Below, in pieces: positions 40,341-48,748 of a stretch of DNA of 64,000 bases. Under the pieces are notes generated by a model. That model had not been told where the DNA came from. It did not search any database and saw nothing but the letters and a program-made list of their open reading frames with translations. This stretch comes from Nannocystis sp. (lineage in GTDB: Bacteria; Myxococcota_A; Polyangia; Nannocystales; Nannocystaceae): the NCBI RefSeq assembly GCF_016714285.1, contig NZ_JADJNN010000022.1, positions 62,001-126,000 on the forward strand. Direction: 5' to 3'. A program made the position numbers and the translations under genes. How positions within the stretch are numbered: position 1 is the stretch's first letter; every line of letters begins with the position of its first letter.

Positions 40341-41135
40341 TCAGGGGCTGCGCAGCGTGCGGGCGAGCAGGCGGGCGACAGCGGGGGTGGTGAGCAGGGC
40401 CGCGGCGACGGCGAGCAGGAGCACGGGCAGCAGGTAGGGGGCGGCGTACTGGTAGAGCGGGGCGAGGGTGTCGCCTCGCTGGAGCAGGGGCTCGGCTTGC
40501 CAGGCGAGCGGGGCGACCAGCACGGCGACGACGACGGCGGCGAGCCAGACGATGAGCAGGCCGACGGCGCGGCCGAGGCACAGCAGCGCGAGGGCCCCGA
40601 CGAGCACGACCATGGCGATGCGTGGCCACCACGGGGCGGTCATGCCGTGGAGCTGCGCGGTGCGGGTGACGAGCTGGAGGGTGTGGTCGAGCAGGCCGGC
40701 GAGGGCGCCGGCGGCGTAGGCGGCCCAGCGCAGGCTGCGGGTCTCGGCGGCGGTGAAGCTGGCCCACGGGTTGGGTAGCCAGCGCAGGCGCGAGGGGGCG
40801 CGTTCGAAGCGGTCGACGAGGTCGCTGGAGGCGAGCAGGGCGATGCCGGCGAGCGGGAGCAGGGCGAGGGTCTCGAGCGTGACCTCGCCGTGGCGCAGAT
40901 GCGGCCATTGCTGGACGATCGCGCCGATGCACGCGCCGACGGCGGCGGCTCGCGCGGCGAAGAAGCGGAGCAGCAGGAGCAAGGTTGCGAGCAGGTAGAC
41001 CGCGAGGTTGCCGATGTCGACGGGGCCGGGGCGGACCACCTCGGCGATGACGATCGCCGTGCCGCCGGCGACGACCAGGAGTTCACGCACCGTGCGGCCG
41101 GCGCACCACGAGAGCTCGCGGTCGAGGAAGGACAT
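40341..41135 (-). CDS. Polytopic membrane protein of unknown function
   Basis: A 264-residue integral membrane protein with about eight hydrophobic segments, starting at the ATG at 41135 (MSFLDRELSWCAG). Segments include VVAGGTAIVIAEVV, LAVYLLATLLLLLRFFAA, LALLPLAGIALLA and IVWLAAVVVAVLVAPL. There are no transport signature motifs. It is convergent with the lipoprotein gene upstream (nine-base gap). Confidence 0.75.
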   Translation of the reverse strand: MSFLDRELSWCAGRTVRELLVVAGGTAIVIAEVVRPGPVDIGNLAVYLLATLLLLLRFFAARAAAVGACIGAIVQQWPHLRHGEVTLETLALLPLAGIALLASSDLVDRFERAPSRLRWLPNPWASFTAAETRSLRWAAYAAGALAGLLDHTLQLVTRTAQLHGMTAPWWPRIAMVVLVGALALLCLGRAVGLLIVWLAAVVVAVLVAPLAWQAEPLLQRGDTLAPLYQYAAPYLLPVLLLAVAAALLTTPAVARLLARTLRSP

Positions 41136-41383
41136 GCGGGCGACGCTAGCCAATCGCAGGTCGGGCGAACAGGGGGTTGTTGGCGTCCGGGCCCGGGGGC
41201 GCAGGCGTGGACCTCGGGCATGCGTCCGGGACGACGTTGGGGTGATGATTGAGTGCCGCAGACCCCGATCGAGGTGTGCTGCGTTGAGGCTCGCACCGCG
41301 ACGACGGACGGGTCGGCGGCCGCAGCTCACGGGTGCCCGTGGGCGTGGGGTCGACCTCGTGCGTGCGGATTTACGGAGACACC

Positions 41384-41977
41384 ATGCCAGCCCCTCGAGC
41401 CCAGCGCGACAACGCCAATGCATTCGATGACCTGCTCGGCCAGCTCGTCGACGAGCTCGCCATGACGCCGACGATGGAGCCGGAGCCGGAGCTGCCGCCG
41501 GAGCCGCCGGCCCCGGTCGCGGTGGCGCCGGTGCGCTACCAGCAGCCGACCCCGGTGCCGGTGCAGCGGCGCAGCAACGTCCTCGGGTTTGCGCTGGGCG
41601 GAGGGATCGCGGTCGCTGGCATTGCGATCGCGCTGGCGGTGGCGCTGGGCGGCGGCAAGGAGCCGCCGAAGGTGGCGCAGAAGGACCCGGTGGAGGTCAA
41701 GGTCGCGGCGCCGGTGCCGGCCGCCCCGGTCGTGGTCACGCCGCCGGCGCCGGTCCCGGTGGTCGTGCCGCCGGCGGGCCTGGCCGCGGGGACAGGTCCT
41801 TTGGGACAGCCCGTCGATCCGGCCGCGCTCGTGGCCGGCGCGCCGGTGGTCGATCCCGCGGCCGGGGTGGTCGCGGGCGAGGCGAAGAAGCCGGCGAAGA
41901 AGCCGGCGAAGAAGCCCGCGGTGGCGGGGCCGAAGAAGCCGGCGCCGACCAAGACCACGGTGATCGACCCGTTCTAG
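41384..41977 (+). CDS. Single-pass membrane protein with Pro/Ala/Lys-rich tail
   Basis: A 197-residue protein with a clear Shine-Dalgarno (GGAG) six bases before the ATG at 41384. The N-terminal 65 residues are acidic and Pro-rich, and the helix VLGFALGGGIAVAGIAIALAV (about 66-86) crosses the membrane. The rest is a Pro/Val/Ala spacer ending in KKPA repeats and VIDPF. The layout resembles a TonB-like or kinase-accessory linker, but no TonB C-terminal domain is present. The function is unknown. Confidence 0.75.
   Translation: MPAPRAQRDNANAFDDLLGQLVDELAMTPTMEPEPELPPEPPAPVAVAPVRYQQPTPVPVQRRSNVLGFALGGGIAVAGIAIALAVALGGGKEPPKVAQKDPVEVKVAAPVPAAPVVVTPPAPVPVVVPPAGLAAGTGPLGQPVDPAALVAGAPVVDPAAGVVAGEAKKPAKKPAKKPAVAGPKKPAPTKTTVIDPF
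41796..41807. repeat. GTCC-TTTG-GGAC hairpin, copy 4
   Basis: Four-base arms around TTTG lie in the Pro/Ala-rich membrane-protein gene. It is the weakest copy of the recurrent hairpin family. Confidence 0.4.
41880..41924 (+). repeat. 12-bp repeat encoding KKPA
   Basis: Three or more copies of a GCGAAGAAGCCG-like unit encode KKPA repeats near the C-terminus of the membrane protein. All are in frame. Confidence 0.75.
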
Positions 41978-42001
41978 CGCGCCCGTCTCGCGGCGCCGCG
42001 A

Positions 42002-43051
42002 TCAGCGGATATACAGGCCGAGGCTCAGGGCCATGGTATGTAGCCAGTTCTCGGCGTAGCCGTCGTTGCCGTCCTTCGGGGTGCTGTCCGTGCCGCGGGC
42101 GCCGCCGCCGACGTAGCGGACATTGACGAAGACATCACCGGCGCGCGGGACCTTGAAGCCGGCGCGCAGGGAGGCGTCGAGGAGGGCGCCCTCGAAGTAG
42201 TCGCGGGTGCCGCTGATGACCTTGCCGCGGATGTATGCGCCGTCGATCTCGGCGCCGAGCCAGAAGCCCTGGCCGCGCTTCGGGGTCCAGCGCCCGCGCA
42301 GCTTGACCAGCGGGACGACGCCGATGTTGCGGTTGGTGGCCAGGAGCTCGCCGTCGCGGGAGGCGAAGTCGATGGTGGCGTTGCGGATCTGCAGCGCGAG
42401 GCCGATGCCGAGCTCCTGCTCGGGGTGCTTGAGGAGGTCGTACATATAGCCGAAGCGGTAGAAGCCGAAGTCGTACTTGAAGGCCATCGGCGTGTTGCGC
42501 GGGAACAGGGTGCGGTCGACCTGCAGGTCGCGGTCGAGGGTCGCCGTCGACTTCAGCTTGAGCGGCTGGATCAGGAAGATCAGGCTGTGGCGATCCTTGA
42601 TTGCGAACTCGCCGGTGAAGCGGAAGAACGGGAACAGCACGTCCTGTCCGCCCTGGTTGCGGAAGTCGAAGTAGCTGCCGTCCTTGCCGAACTGGATGCC
42701 GTGCTTGACGACCCCGACGAAGCCGATCTCGGCGCTGGCCCGCAGCGCGTACCAGCGGCCGGGCGGGTTCAGGCGCCAGCCGCCGTCCTGCGCGGGCGCG
42801 GGCGCGGGCGCGGTGGGCGTGGTCGCGGAGGTGGTCGCGGTGGTCGTCCCGGGCTGCGGCGCGGTGCTCGTTCCGGGCTGGCTCGGCGGTGGGAGGCCGA
42901 CGCCGTAGCGTGACTGGACGGTGGTCGGCGCTGCGTCCGGGGCCGCGGGCGCTGCGTCCGGGGCCGCGGGCGCTGCGTCCGGGGCCGCGGTCGCTGCGGC
43001 GGGGTCGGCTGGGGCGAGCAGGAGGGCGAGGAGGGGCAGGCTCGGGATCAT
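42002..43051 (-). CDS. Outer-membrane beta-barrel protein with PDAAPAA repeats
   Basis: A 349-residue exported protein. The signal peptide (MIPSLPLLALLLAPA) runs into a PDAAPAA repeat and a Pro/Thr linker to about residue 90. Then come amphipathic strands typical of a barrel: RFTGEFAIKDRHSLIFLIQP, FKYDFGFYRFGYMYDLL, GFWLGAEIDGAYIRG, GDVFVNVRYVGGG, ending LHTMALSLGLYIR. It is probably a porin- or transporter-like outer-membrane protein of unknown substrate. It is divergent from the MFS transporter gene (105-base gap). Confidence 0.78.
   Translation of the reverse strand: MIPSLPLLALLLAPADPAAATAAPDAAPAAPDAAPAAPDAAPTTVQSRYGVGLPPPSQPGTSTAPQPGTTTATTSATTPTAPAPAPAQDGGWRLNPPGRWYALRASAEIGFVGVVKHGIQFGKDGSYFDFRNQGGQDVLFPFFRFTGEFAIKDRHSLIFLIQPLKLKSTATLDRDLQVDRTLFPRNTPMAFKYDFGFYRFGYMYDLLKHPEQELGIGLALQIRNATIDFASRDGELLATNRNIGVVPLVKLRGRWTPKRGQGFWLGAEIDGAYIRGKVISGTRDYFEGALLDASLRAGFKVPRAGDVFVNVRYVGGGARGTDSTPKDGNDGYAENWLHTMALSLGLYIR
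42939..43003 (-). repeat. 21-bp tandem repeat encoding PDAAPAA
   Basis: Three near-perfect copies of GGGGCCGCGGGCGCTGCGTCC lie just after the signal peptide of the outer-membrane protein. The unit is in frame (seven residues). Confidence 0.85.
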
Positions 43052-43156
43052 CGCGCCGCAGGTTTGTGCGGGGTCGGCCGATCTGGCAAGCAAAACCCGG
43101 GTGCGGCCGTCGGCGGGGGCTCGCCGGGCGCGGGGCGTATGCGGTAGAGGTGGCGG

Positions 43157-44407
43157 ATGTCCAGCTCCGGGACGGTGTCTTGGCGCGAGGTGCTGCGGGG
43201 CAACGTGGTGGCGGTCGGGGTTGTCAGCCTCCTGACCGACCTGGCGAGCGAGATGATGAATCCCCTGTTGCCGCTGTTCGTGGCCGGCGTGGTGCCGGCC
43301 TCGGCGGCGCCGATCGTGCTGGGGGCGATGGAGGGCGTGGCGGAGGCGACGGCGAGTCTGCTCAAGCTGGTGTCGGGGCGGCTCAGCGACCGGCTCGGGC
43401 GGCGCAAGGGGCTGGTGCTGATCGGCTACGGGCTGTCGACGCTGGCGCGCCCGCTGATGGCGCTGGTGGCCACGGGGGCGCAGGTGATCGCGGTGAAGTT
43501 CCTCGACCGGATCGGCAAGGGGCTGCGGACCAGCCCGCGTGACGCGCTGCTGGCCGAGGCTGCGCACCCGTCGCGGCGGGCGCTCGCGTTCAGCTTCCAT
43601 CGGGCGATGGACCACACGGGGGCCGTGCTCGGGCCGGTGCTCGCGGCTGGCCTGTTGTATGCGCAGCTCGGCTACGGCTTCTGGCGGGGCGCGGCCGGCA
43701 CACCGACGGCGGACGAGATGGCGGCGCTGCGGCTGGTGTTCGCGGTGGCGCTGGTGCCGGGGCTGGTCGCGGTCGCGGTCGTGGTGCTGGGGGTGCGGGA
43801 GTCAGCGGCGGCGGCTCCGGGGAAGGCAGAGCTCCGCCCGGGCGCGGTGCCGCGGTTGCCGCGACGATTCTATGGATTCGTCGGGGTGGCGACATTGTTC
43901 ACGCTCGGGAACAGCAGCGATCTATTCCTGTTGTTATATGCGCACGAGAAATTCGGCCTCGGGATGGCCGGGTTGCTCGCCCTGTGGATCGCGCTGCACC
44001 TCGCCAAGGTGGCGGGCTCGCTGCCCGGCGGGCTGCTGGCGGACCGGGTCGGGCGGCGTCCGGCGATCCTCGCCGGCTGGCTGCTCTACGCGCTCTGTTA
44101 CCTCGGCTTCGGGGCAGCGGCGGCGCTGTGGCAGCTCGTCGTGCTGCTGATCGCGTATGGGATCTACTATGGATTGACCGAGGGGGCGCTCAAGGCGATG
44201 GTCGCCGACTATACGGTGCCGGCGCAGCGCGCCACCGCGTTCGGGGTGTTTCACGGCGCGATCGGGCTGGCGGCCTTGCCGGCGAGCCTGGTCTTCGGGG
44301 TCGCGTGGGCGCAGCTCGGGCCGCAGGCGGCGTTCGCGATCGGGGCGGGGTTGGCGGTGCTGGCGACGCTCGGGTTGCTGCTGCTGAGGCCGGAGCGACG
44401 CGGATAG
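43157..44407 (+). CDS. Major facilitator superfamily transporter
   Basis: A 416-residue, 12-segment MFS permease. The loop 2-3 signature is present as GRLSDRLGRRKGLVLIGYG, with its pseudo-repeat GGLLADRVGRRPAILAGW in the second half. Other conserved points are SEMMNPLLPLF and DRIGKGLRTSPRDALL. The latter resembles MFS proteins of the fosmidomycin-resistance/efflux type, but no substrate can be assigned. A Shine-Dalgarno AGAGG precedes the ATG by six bases. It is convergent with the RNase D gene four bases later. Confidence 0.9.
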   Translation: MSSSGTVSWREVLRGNVVAVGVVSLLTDLASEMMNPLLPLFVAGVVPASAAPIVLGAMEGVAEATASLLKLVSGRLSDRLGRRKGLVLIGYGLSTLARPLMALVATGAQVIAVKFLDRIGKGLRTSPRDALLAEAAHPSRRALAFSFHRAMDHTGAVLGPVLAAGLLYAQLGYGFWRGAAGTPTADEMAALRLVFAVALVPGLVAVAVVVLGVRESAAAAPGKAELRPGAVPRLPRRFYGFVGVATLFTLGNSSDLFLLLYAHEKFGLGMAGLLALWIALHLAKVAGSLPGGLLADRVGRRPAILAGWLLYALCYLGFGAAAALWQLVVLLIAYGIYYGLTEGALKAMVADYTVPAQRATAFGVFHGAIGLAALPASLVFGVAWAQLGPQAAFAIGAGLAVLATLGLLLLRPERRG

Positions 44408-44411
44408 GCGT

Positions 44412-45461
44412 TCAGGGCGCGAGCAGCTCGGACTGCCAGGGCATCATCGCCGCGGCGGCGCGCTGCCAGTCCTCGGCGAGCGCGGCGATCTCGGACTTGG
44501 TGGCGATCAGCGAGGCGTCGATCGCCAGGTCGGCGGCGCGCTGGTCGCGACGGGCCCGCACGGCCTCCATGCGCAGCTGGAGCTCGCGGGCGATGCGTGG
44601 CGGGCGGGGCGACGATTCGCGGACGGGCAGCGCCTCGTCTGGCAGTGCGAGGGCCCGGGCCAGCGCCTCCTCGAGCCCGCGACGGTCGCGTGGTTTGACG
44701 ACCGCGGGCAGGGTCAGGTCGCCGCGGGCGGCCCGGGCGGCGATCTCGAGCAGGACCTCGTGGCTCTGCACGAAGTAGGGCGGGCGGTCCCGCTCGAGCG
44801 CCTGGGCCTCGCGCCAGCGCCACAGCTCGCGCAGCGCCGCCAGGCCGCGGGGGTCGAGCTGGGCGCTGCCCTTGAGTCGCCAGGCCTCGGGGTTGGCGGC
44901 GGAGGGGACGGAGCAGGTCTTGACCAGGCGGGCGCAGGCTTCGCGATGCCACGATTGCCGGCCGAGCGCGTGCAGCTGGGCGTCGAGCTGGTCGCGCAGG
45001 GGGCTCAGGTAGCGGGTGTCATCGACGGCATATGTGAGCATCTGCGGGCTGAGGGGGCGTCGGGCCCAGTCGGCGCGCTGGGAGCCTTTTTGGAGTTCGA
45101 CGCCGAGGAGCTCGCGGACCAGGTCACGCAGTCCGTGGCGCGGGCGACCGAGCAGCTGGGCCGCGATCGCGGTGTCGAAGATCTGCGAGGCGACGAAGCC
45201 GCGGGTGCGGCGGAGCAGGCGGAGGTCGAAGTCGGCGCCGTGGAGGATCAGCTCGCGGGCAGAGAGGTGGGCGAGGAGGGGGGCGAGCGAGGCGGGTGAC
45301 AGGGGATCGACGAGCACATCGCCGCCGCTGTGGCTGATCTGGATCAGGCACAGCTTCTCGGGGTACGCGTGCAGGCTGTCGGCCTCGGTGTCGAGGGCGA
45401 GCCAGGGGGAGCGCTGCAGCGTTGCGACGAGCGCAGCGATCTCGGCGTCATCGACGATCAT
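44412..45461 (-). CDS. rnd: Ribonuclease D
   Basis: A 349-residue DEDDy 3'-5' exoribonuclease that trims tRNA and small RNA precursors. The active site is visible as LDTEADS (Asp24, Glu26), HGADFDLRLL and YAVDDTRYL, the DEDD carboxylates with the Tyr-containing Exo III motif. The C-terminal half has the HRDC-like helices (RGLAALRELWRWREAQALERD). The size matches family members. It is encoded 50 bases downstream of the thioredoxin gene on the same strand. Confidence 0.92.
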   Translation of the reverse strand: MIVDDAEIAALVATLQRSPWLALDTEADSLHAYPEKLCLIQISHSGGDVLVDPLSPASLAPLLAHLSARELILHGADFDLRLLRRTRGFVASQIFDTAIAAQLLGRPRHGLRDLVRELLGVELQKGSQRADWARRPLSPQMLTYAVDDTRYLSPLRDQLDAQLHALGRQSWHREACARLVKTCSVPSAANPEAWRLKGSAQLDPRGLAALRELWRWREAQALERDRPPYFVQSHEVLLEIAARAARGDLTLPAVVKPRDRRGLEEALARALALPDEALPVRESSPRPPRIARELQLRMEAVRARRDQRAADLAIDASLIATKSEIAALAEDWQRAAAAMMPWQSELLAP

Positions 45462-45511
45462 GCGGGCGGACGATAGCACGATCGGCTCGTGCTCCTCCGC
45501 GTCGCGGCGAA

Positions 45512-45919
45512 TCAGTGGTCGTGGTCGTGGTCGTGATCGCAGCGGCCCTCGGCGTGGGCTTGCTCGTGCTCGGCGATCTGCTTGCGGACCTCGTCCATGT
45601 CGAGGGCCTGGACCTTGCCGACGATCTCGTCGAGGGCGCTCGCTGGCAGGGCGCCGGCCTGGCGAAACAGCAGGACGCCCTGGCGAAACACCATGACCGT
45701 GGGGATCGAGCGGATGTCGAAGGCCTGGGCGACCTCCGGCTGGGCCTCGGTGTCGAGCTTGCCCCACACGGCGGCGGGGTGGCGCTCCGAGGCGGCCTCG
45801 TAGGTCGGCGCGAAGGACCGGCAGGGGCCGCACCAGGCGGCCCAGCAGTCGAGCACGACCATATCGTTGCTGCCGAGGATGGTCTCGACGTTGTCCTGGG
45901 TGATCTCGGTCGTGCTCAT
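45512..45919 (-). CDS. Thioredoxin with Asp-His tail
   Basis: A 135-residue thioredoxin-fold protein. The catalytic WCGPC has Cys30 and Cys33, and the cis-Pro loop is SIPTVMVF. The last eight residues are alternating Asp-His (after EGRC), a potential metal-binding tail absent from TrxA. A strong GGAGG lies seven bases before the ATG. It acts as a cytosolic disulfide reductase, and the tail may tie it to zinc or nickel handling. It lies between the LysR gene and RNase D on the same strand. Confidence 0.92.
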   Translation of the reverse strand: MSTTEITQDNVETILGSNDMVVLDCWAAWCGPCRSFAPTYEAASERHPAAVWGKLDTEAQPEVAQAFDIRSIPTVMVFRQGVLLFRQAGALPASALDEIVGKVQALDMDEVRKQIAEHEQAHAEGRCDHDHDHDH

Positions 45920-45961
45920 GTTGTCCTCCGGGGCCCTGCATACACTGGATCGGGGCGCGGG

Positions 45962-46828
45962 TCAGCTGCTTCGGGCCTGGCGCTGGGCCAGGTGGCGGGT
46001 GAGGTGGGCCTCGAGGGCCGCGACCTCGCGCGGCTGGGGGGCGCCGCGGCGGCGCACGAGGTAGATCCGCTGCTGCGGCAGGTCGACGATCGGCACTGCT
46101 GTCATGCCGCGCGGGGTCGGCACGTAGGCGTTGACGACGGTGAGGCCGAGGCCCAGCGCGGCGTAGTGGGTCATCAGCTCCCAGCCCTCGACCTCGACCG
46201 CGACCTGCAGCTCGCCGCCGAGGGCCGCGGCGAGGGCGGCCCGGTGGCTGCGTTCTGGCGGCGGCAGGATCAGCGGTCGACCGGCGAGGGCCTGGACGCG
46301 GATCTGCTTGCGGCGCGCGAGCGGGTCGTCGTCCGGGACCACGGCGACCTGACCGACGCTGAGCACCAGGGTGGCGTCGAGCTCCGGGTCGGCCTCGAGC
46401 AGCGAGGTCAGCCCGAGGTGGGCCCGGCCGCTGCGGACCGCCGCGACTGTGGCGACGCGGTCCTCCGTGCGCAGCGCCAGCCGGCCTCGCCAGCCGCGCA
46501 GCGCCTGGGCCAGGAGGTACAGCTGCAGCGCCCGGCCGGCGCTCAGGACGGGCGTCGGCGCCGCGCCGCCGTCGCCCGCGACGAAGCGGTCGAGGGTGGC
46601 GAGCAGCTCGCGCGCGAGCTGCTCGACCGCCTCACCGCGGGGGGTCAGCTGGAGCTTGCGGCCCTCGAAGCGGTAGAGCGGGCCGGCCCAGGCGGACAGC
46701 TGCTTGACCTGGGTGTGCAGGGCCGGCTGGGACAGGTGCAGGCGGGCGGCGGCGGCCGTGAAGCCGCCGGTCTCGATGACGGCCAGGAAGGCGCGGAGCC
46801 AGTCGAGGCGGAGCTCCGATGAATCCAT
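45962..46828 (-). CDS. LysR-family transcriptional regulator
   Basis: A 288-residue LTTR. The winged HTH is RAFLAVIETGGFTAAAARL and SQPALHTQVKQLSAW (about 10-50), and the two effector-binding lobes follow, including GRAHLGLTSL and WELMTHYAALGLGLTVV. A TTTTG-N11-CAAAA dyad lies two bases before its start codon. It is divergent from the HAD-like gene at 46914, its most probable target. The ligand is unknown. Confidence 0.92.
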   Translation of the reverse strand: MDSSELRLDWLRAFLAVIETGGFTAAAARLHLSQPALHTQVKQLSAWAGPLYRFEGRKLQLTPRGEAVEQLARELLATLDRFVAGDGGAAPTPVLSAGRALQLYLLAQALRGWRGRLALRTEDRVATVAAVRSGRAHLGLTSLLEADPELDATLVLSVGQVAVVPDDDPLARRKQIRVQALAGRPLILPPPERSHRAALAAALGGELQVAVEVEGWELMTHYAALGLGLTVVNAYVPTPRGMTAVPIVDLPQQRIYLVRRRGAPQPREVAALEAHLTRHLAQRQARSS

Positions 46829-46829
46829 T

Positions 46830-46850
46830 TTTTGAATCTACCATCCAAAA
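46830..46850. promoter_or_regulatory. LysR-type operator (T-N11-A dyad)
   Basis: TTTTG, eleven bases, CAAAA: a perfect five-base inverted repeat with the spacing typical of LTTR recognition sites, in the AT-rich 85-base gap between the LysR gene and the divergent HAD-like gene. Its closeness to the lysR start suggests autoregulation and coordinate control of the divergent gene. Confidence 0.55.
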
Positions 46851-46913
46851 GTAATCGTGTCCATGAATAGTCAGGCGGTGCACATTCGCGGCGAAAGAAA
46901 CGAGGAGAGAGTC

Positions 46914-47393
46914 ATGCATCGGATTGGAATTGACATTGGGCGGGTCATCATTGGGCCGGTCCTGAACGGGCGCGAGGACACCAGCTTCCTCGGGAAGCGG
47001 CTGGAGGACGCGCTGCACACCCCGCCGGCGCCGGGGGCGATCGAGGGGGTGGCGGAGCTGGTCGAGCGCAGCCAGGGGCAGGCGTGGCTGGTATCGAAGT
47101 GCGGGCCGGGCGTGCAGGCCAAGACGCGGGCCTGGCTCGACCACCAGCGCTTCTGGACGCGCACCGGGATGGACCGGAGCCACCTGCGCTTCTGCCTGCG
47201 TCGCCCGGACAAGGCCCTGCACGCGCGCCAGCTCCGGCTGACGGCGATGATCGACGACCGCGTCGATGTGCTCGTGCACCTCGAGGGGATCGTCGCGCAG
47301 CGCCTGCTGTTCGGCGAGCAGGACCGGCCGGCGCCGGCGTGGGCGATCGAGGTTGCAGACTGGGCGGCGGTGCGGGCCTGGGCGGCGGCGTGA
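46914..47393 (+). CDS. HAD-like hydrolase family protein (NT5C-like)
   Basis: A 159-residue protein. MHRIGIDIGRVIIG resembles HAD motif I, with the nucleophile Asp present but the second Asp replaced by Gly. LVSKCG corresponds to motif II, RRPDKALHARQL supplies a motif III-like Lys, and MIDDRVDVLVHL matches motif IV (DD). The small-cap organisation and length fit the deoxyribonucleotidase (NT5C) group. GAGGAGAG lies just before the ATG at 46914; an earlier in-frame start at 46857 lacks this. It is controlled, probably, by the divergent LysR regulator. Confidence 0.7.
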   Translation: MHRIGIDIGRVIIGPVLNGREDTSFLGKRLEDALHTPPAPGAIEGVAELVERSQGQAWLVSKCGPGVQAKTRAWLDHQRFWTRTGMDRSHLRFCLRRPDKALHARQLRLTAMIDDRVDVLVHLEGIVAQRLLFGEQDRPAPAWAIEVADWAAVRAWAAA

Positions 47394-47440
47394 GGGTCAC
47401 GCGGCGGAGGTCGGGCCCGTTGGTGAATGGGCGGGCAGCC

Positions 47441-48496
47441 TCACGCCGCCGCGGACCACAGCTGCTGGCCGAGCGCGGCGGACAGGCGCGCCGCCTCGCG
47501 GGCCGCGGGGAGCCCGAGCGCGAGCAGCTCGGGCGCATCCGCGGCGGCGCCGAGCCGGGCGATCAGCGCGCGGGCGGCCGAGCGCCGGGCCGCGGTGAGC
47601 GTGGCCTGGGCCGCCGCGTCGAGCTGCTCGCGGAGCCAGGCGTCGATCGCCCACGCGAGCTCGGCGTGGCGCGCCTCGTCGTCGGCGATGCCGGCGAACA
47701 CGGCACGCACGGCCGGGTCGCTGGCGTGGCGCGCCTGATGGGCGGCCGACAGCGCGGCCCAGGTCTCGTGGACGCAGCCCTCGACCGCGTTCTCGAGCGC
47801 GATCGCCAGCAGGTCCCGGGGCGGCAGGGTGACGCACGCGGGCGGCGTCGGCTCGGCCCCCGCGCTGCGGGCCAGGGTCGACACGAGCTCGGCGTGGCGG
47901 GTCTCGTCGTGGGTCGCCGAGTCGATGCGCGCGAGCAGCTTCGCCGGCGCGCCGAGGGCCGCGAGCTCGCGGCCCAGCGCCGCGAAGGCGTGCACGGACG
48001 CGGCCTCGTCGTGGGCGCAGCGGGCCAGCCAGACCGCGGCGGGGTCCGGCCCTGCGGCGGGCTGTGGCGGGCGGACGCACGCGTGGCCGCGGCCGCCGAT
48101 GCACGCCTGGCTGAGGTTGCAGGTGACGACCACCTTGTCGGCCAGCTCCTCGACGGAGCAGGACGTCAGATTGGCGCCGGGGAAACTCTGCATGCACACG
48201 GCGGCACAGACCTCGTCGGGGGTGAGGCTCTCGCCGGTCGTGCCGCCGGAGCTCCCGGAGCTGGTGGCCTCGCCGCCGCTCGTGCCCATCGCGTCGCCGG
48301 TCGAGCCGCCGGCGCTGGTGGTCGGGGCGCCGGGCATCATGCCCTGTTGCCATTGCACATACTCGTCCGGCGTCAGGTCGACCGTCTCGGTGGAGTCGAA
48401 GGTGTCGCTGTCGCAGCCGGGGAACAGCGGGCAGGCGGAGAGCAGCGAGGCGAACAGGACGGACAGTGGGATCGCCAGGAGGGTATGGGTGTGCAT
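47441..48496 (-). CDS. Lipoprotein with C-terminal ferritin-like diiron domain
   Basis: A 351-residue protein. A lipoprotein signal (LFASLLSAC) and a Ser/Gly/Thr linker come first, then a short Cys-rich part (CAAVCMQSFPGANLTSC, CNLSQACIGGRGHAC) and a C-terminal four-helix bundle with repeated diiron ligands: HDEAASVHAF, HDETRHAELV, ENAVEGCVHETW and DDEARHAELA. The two ExxH motifs plus two Glu make a complete ferritin-like site. The location outside the cytoplasm is unusual for the family. It could oxidise or store iron, or scavenge peroxide, at the envelope. It is convergent with the HAD gene (47-base gap). Confidence 0.85.
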   Translation of the reverse strand: MHTHTLLAIPLSVLFASLLSACPLFPGCDSDTFDSTETVDLTPDEYVQWQQGMMPGAPTTSAGGSTGDAMGTSGGEATSSGSSGGTTGESLTPDEVCAAVCMQSFPGANLTSCSVEELADKVVVTCNLSQACIGGRGHACVRPPQPAAGPDPAAVWLARCAHDEAASVHAFAALGRELAALGAPAKLLARIDSATHDETRHAELVSTLARSAGAEPTPPACVTLPPRDLLAIALENAVEGCVHETWAALSAAHQARHASDPAVRAVFAGIADDEARHAELAWAIDAWLREQLDAAAQATLTAARRSAARALIARLGAAADAPELLALGLPAAREAARLSAALGQQLWSAAA

Positions 48497-48674
48497 GAGG
48501 GTCTCGCGTTCGACCGCCAGGGTACCTGCTCGCGGGGCGGGCGTGGAGAGCTCTGGCGCCGGGGAGCAGCGGTCGCGTGATTTCGCGCTGGCGCCTGGTG
48601 CGGGCCCGCAGGCCCGGGTGCGCATGGCGAACTCGATGTCGCAGTTGGGGAGGATTTTCCGGGCGCGGGTAGCC

Positions 48675-48688
48675 TGTCCTTCGGGACA
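48675..48688. repeat. TGTCC-TTCG-GGACA hairpin, copy 5
   Basis: Five-base arms around a TTCG loop (a UUCG tetraloop in RNA) lie in the 252-base gap between divergent lipoprotein genes. Apart from this element, no gene or promoter consensus is recognised in 48497-48748. Confidence 0.6.
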
Positions 48689-48748
48689 TGTGAAATGGCT
48701 CGCCGGGTCGCGCTTGTCTCGCGGCGGATCGGCGGTGTAGGGTGGCGC

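Noticed and set aside
41384..41977. TonB assignment for the Pro/Lys-rich membrane protein
   Set aside because: There is no C-terminal TonB domain or YP motif; only the linker style is similar.
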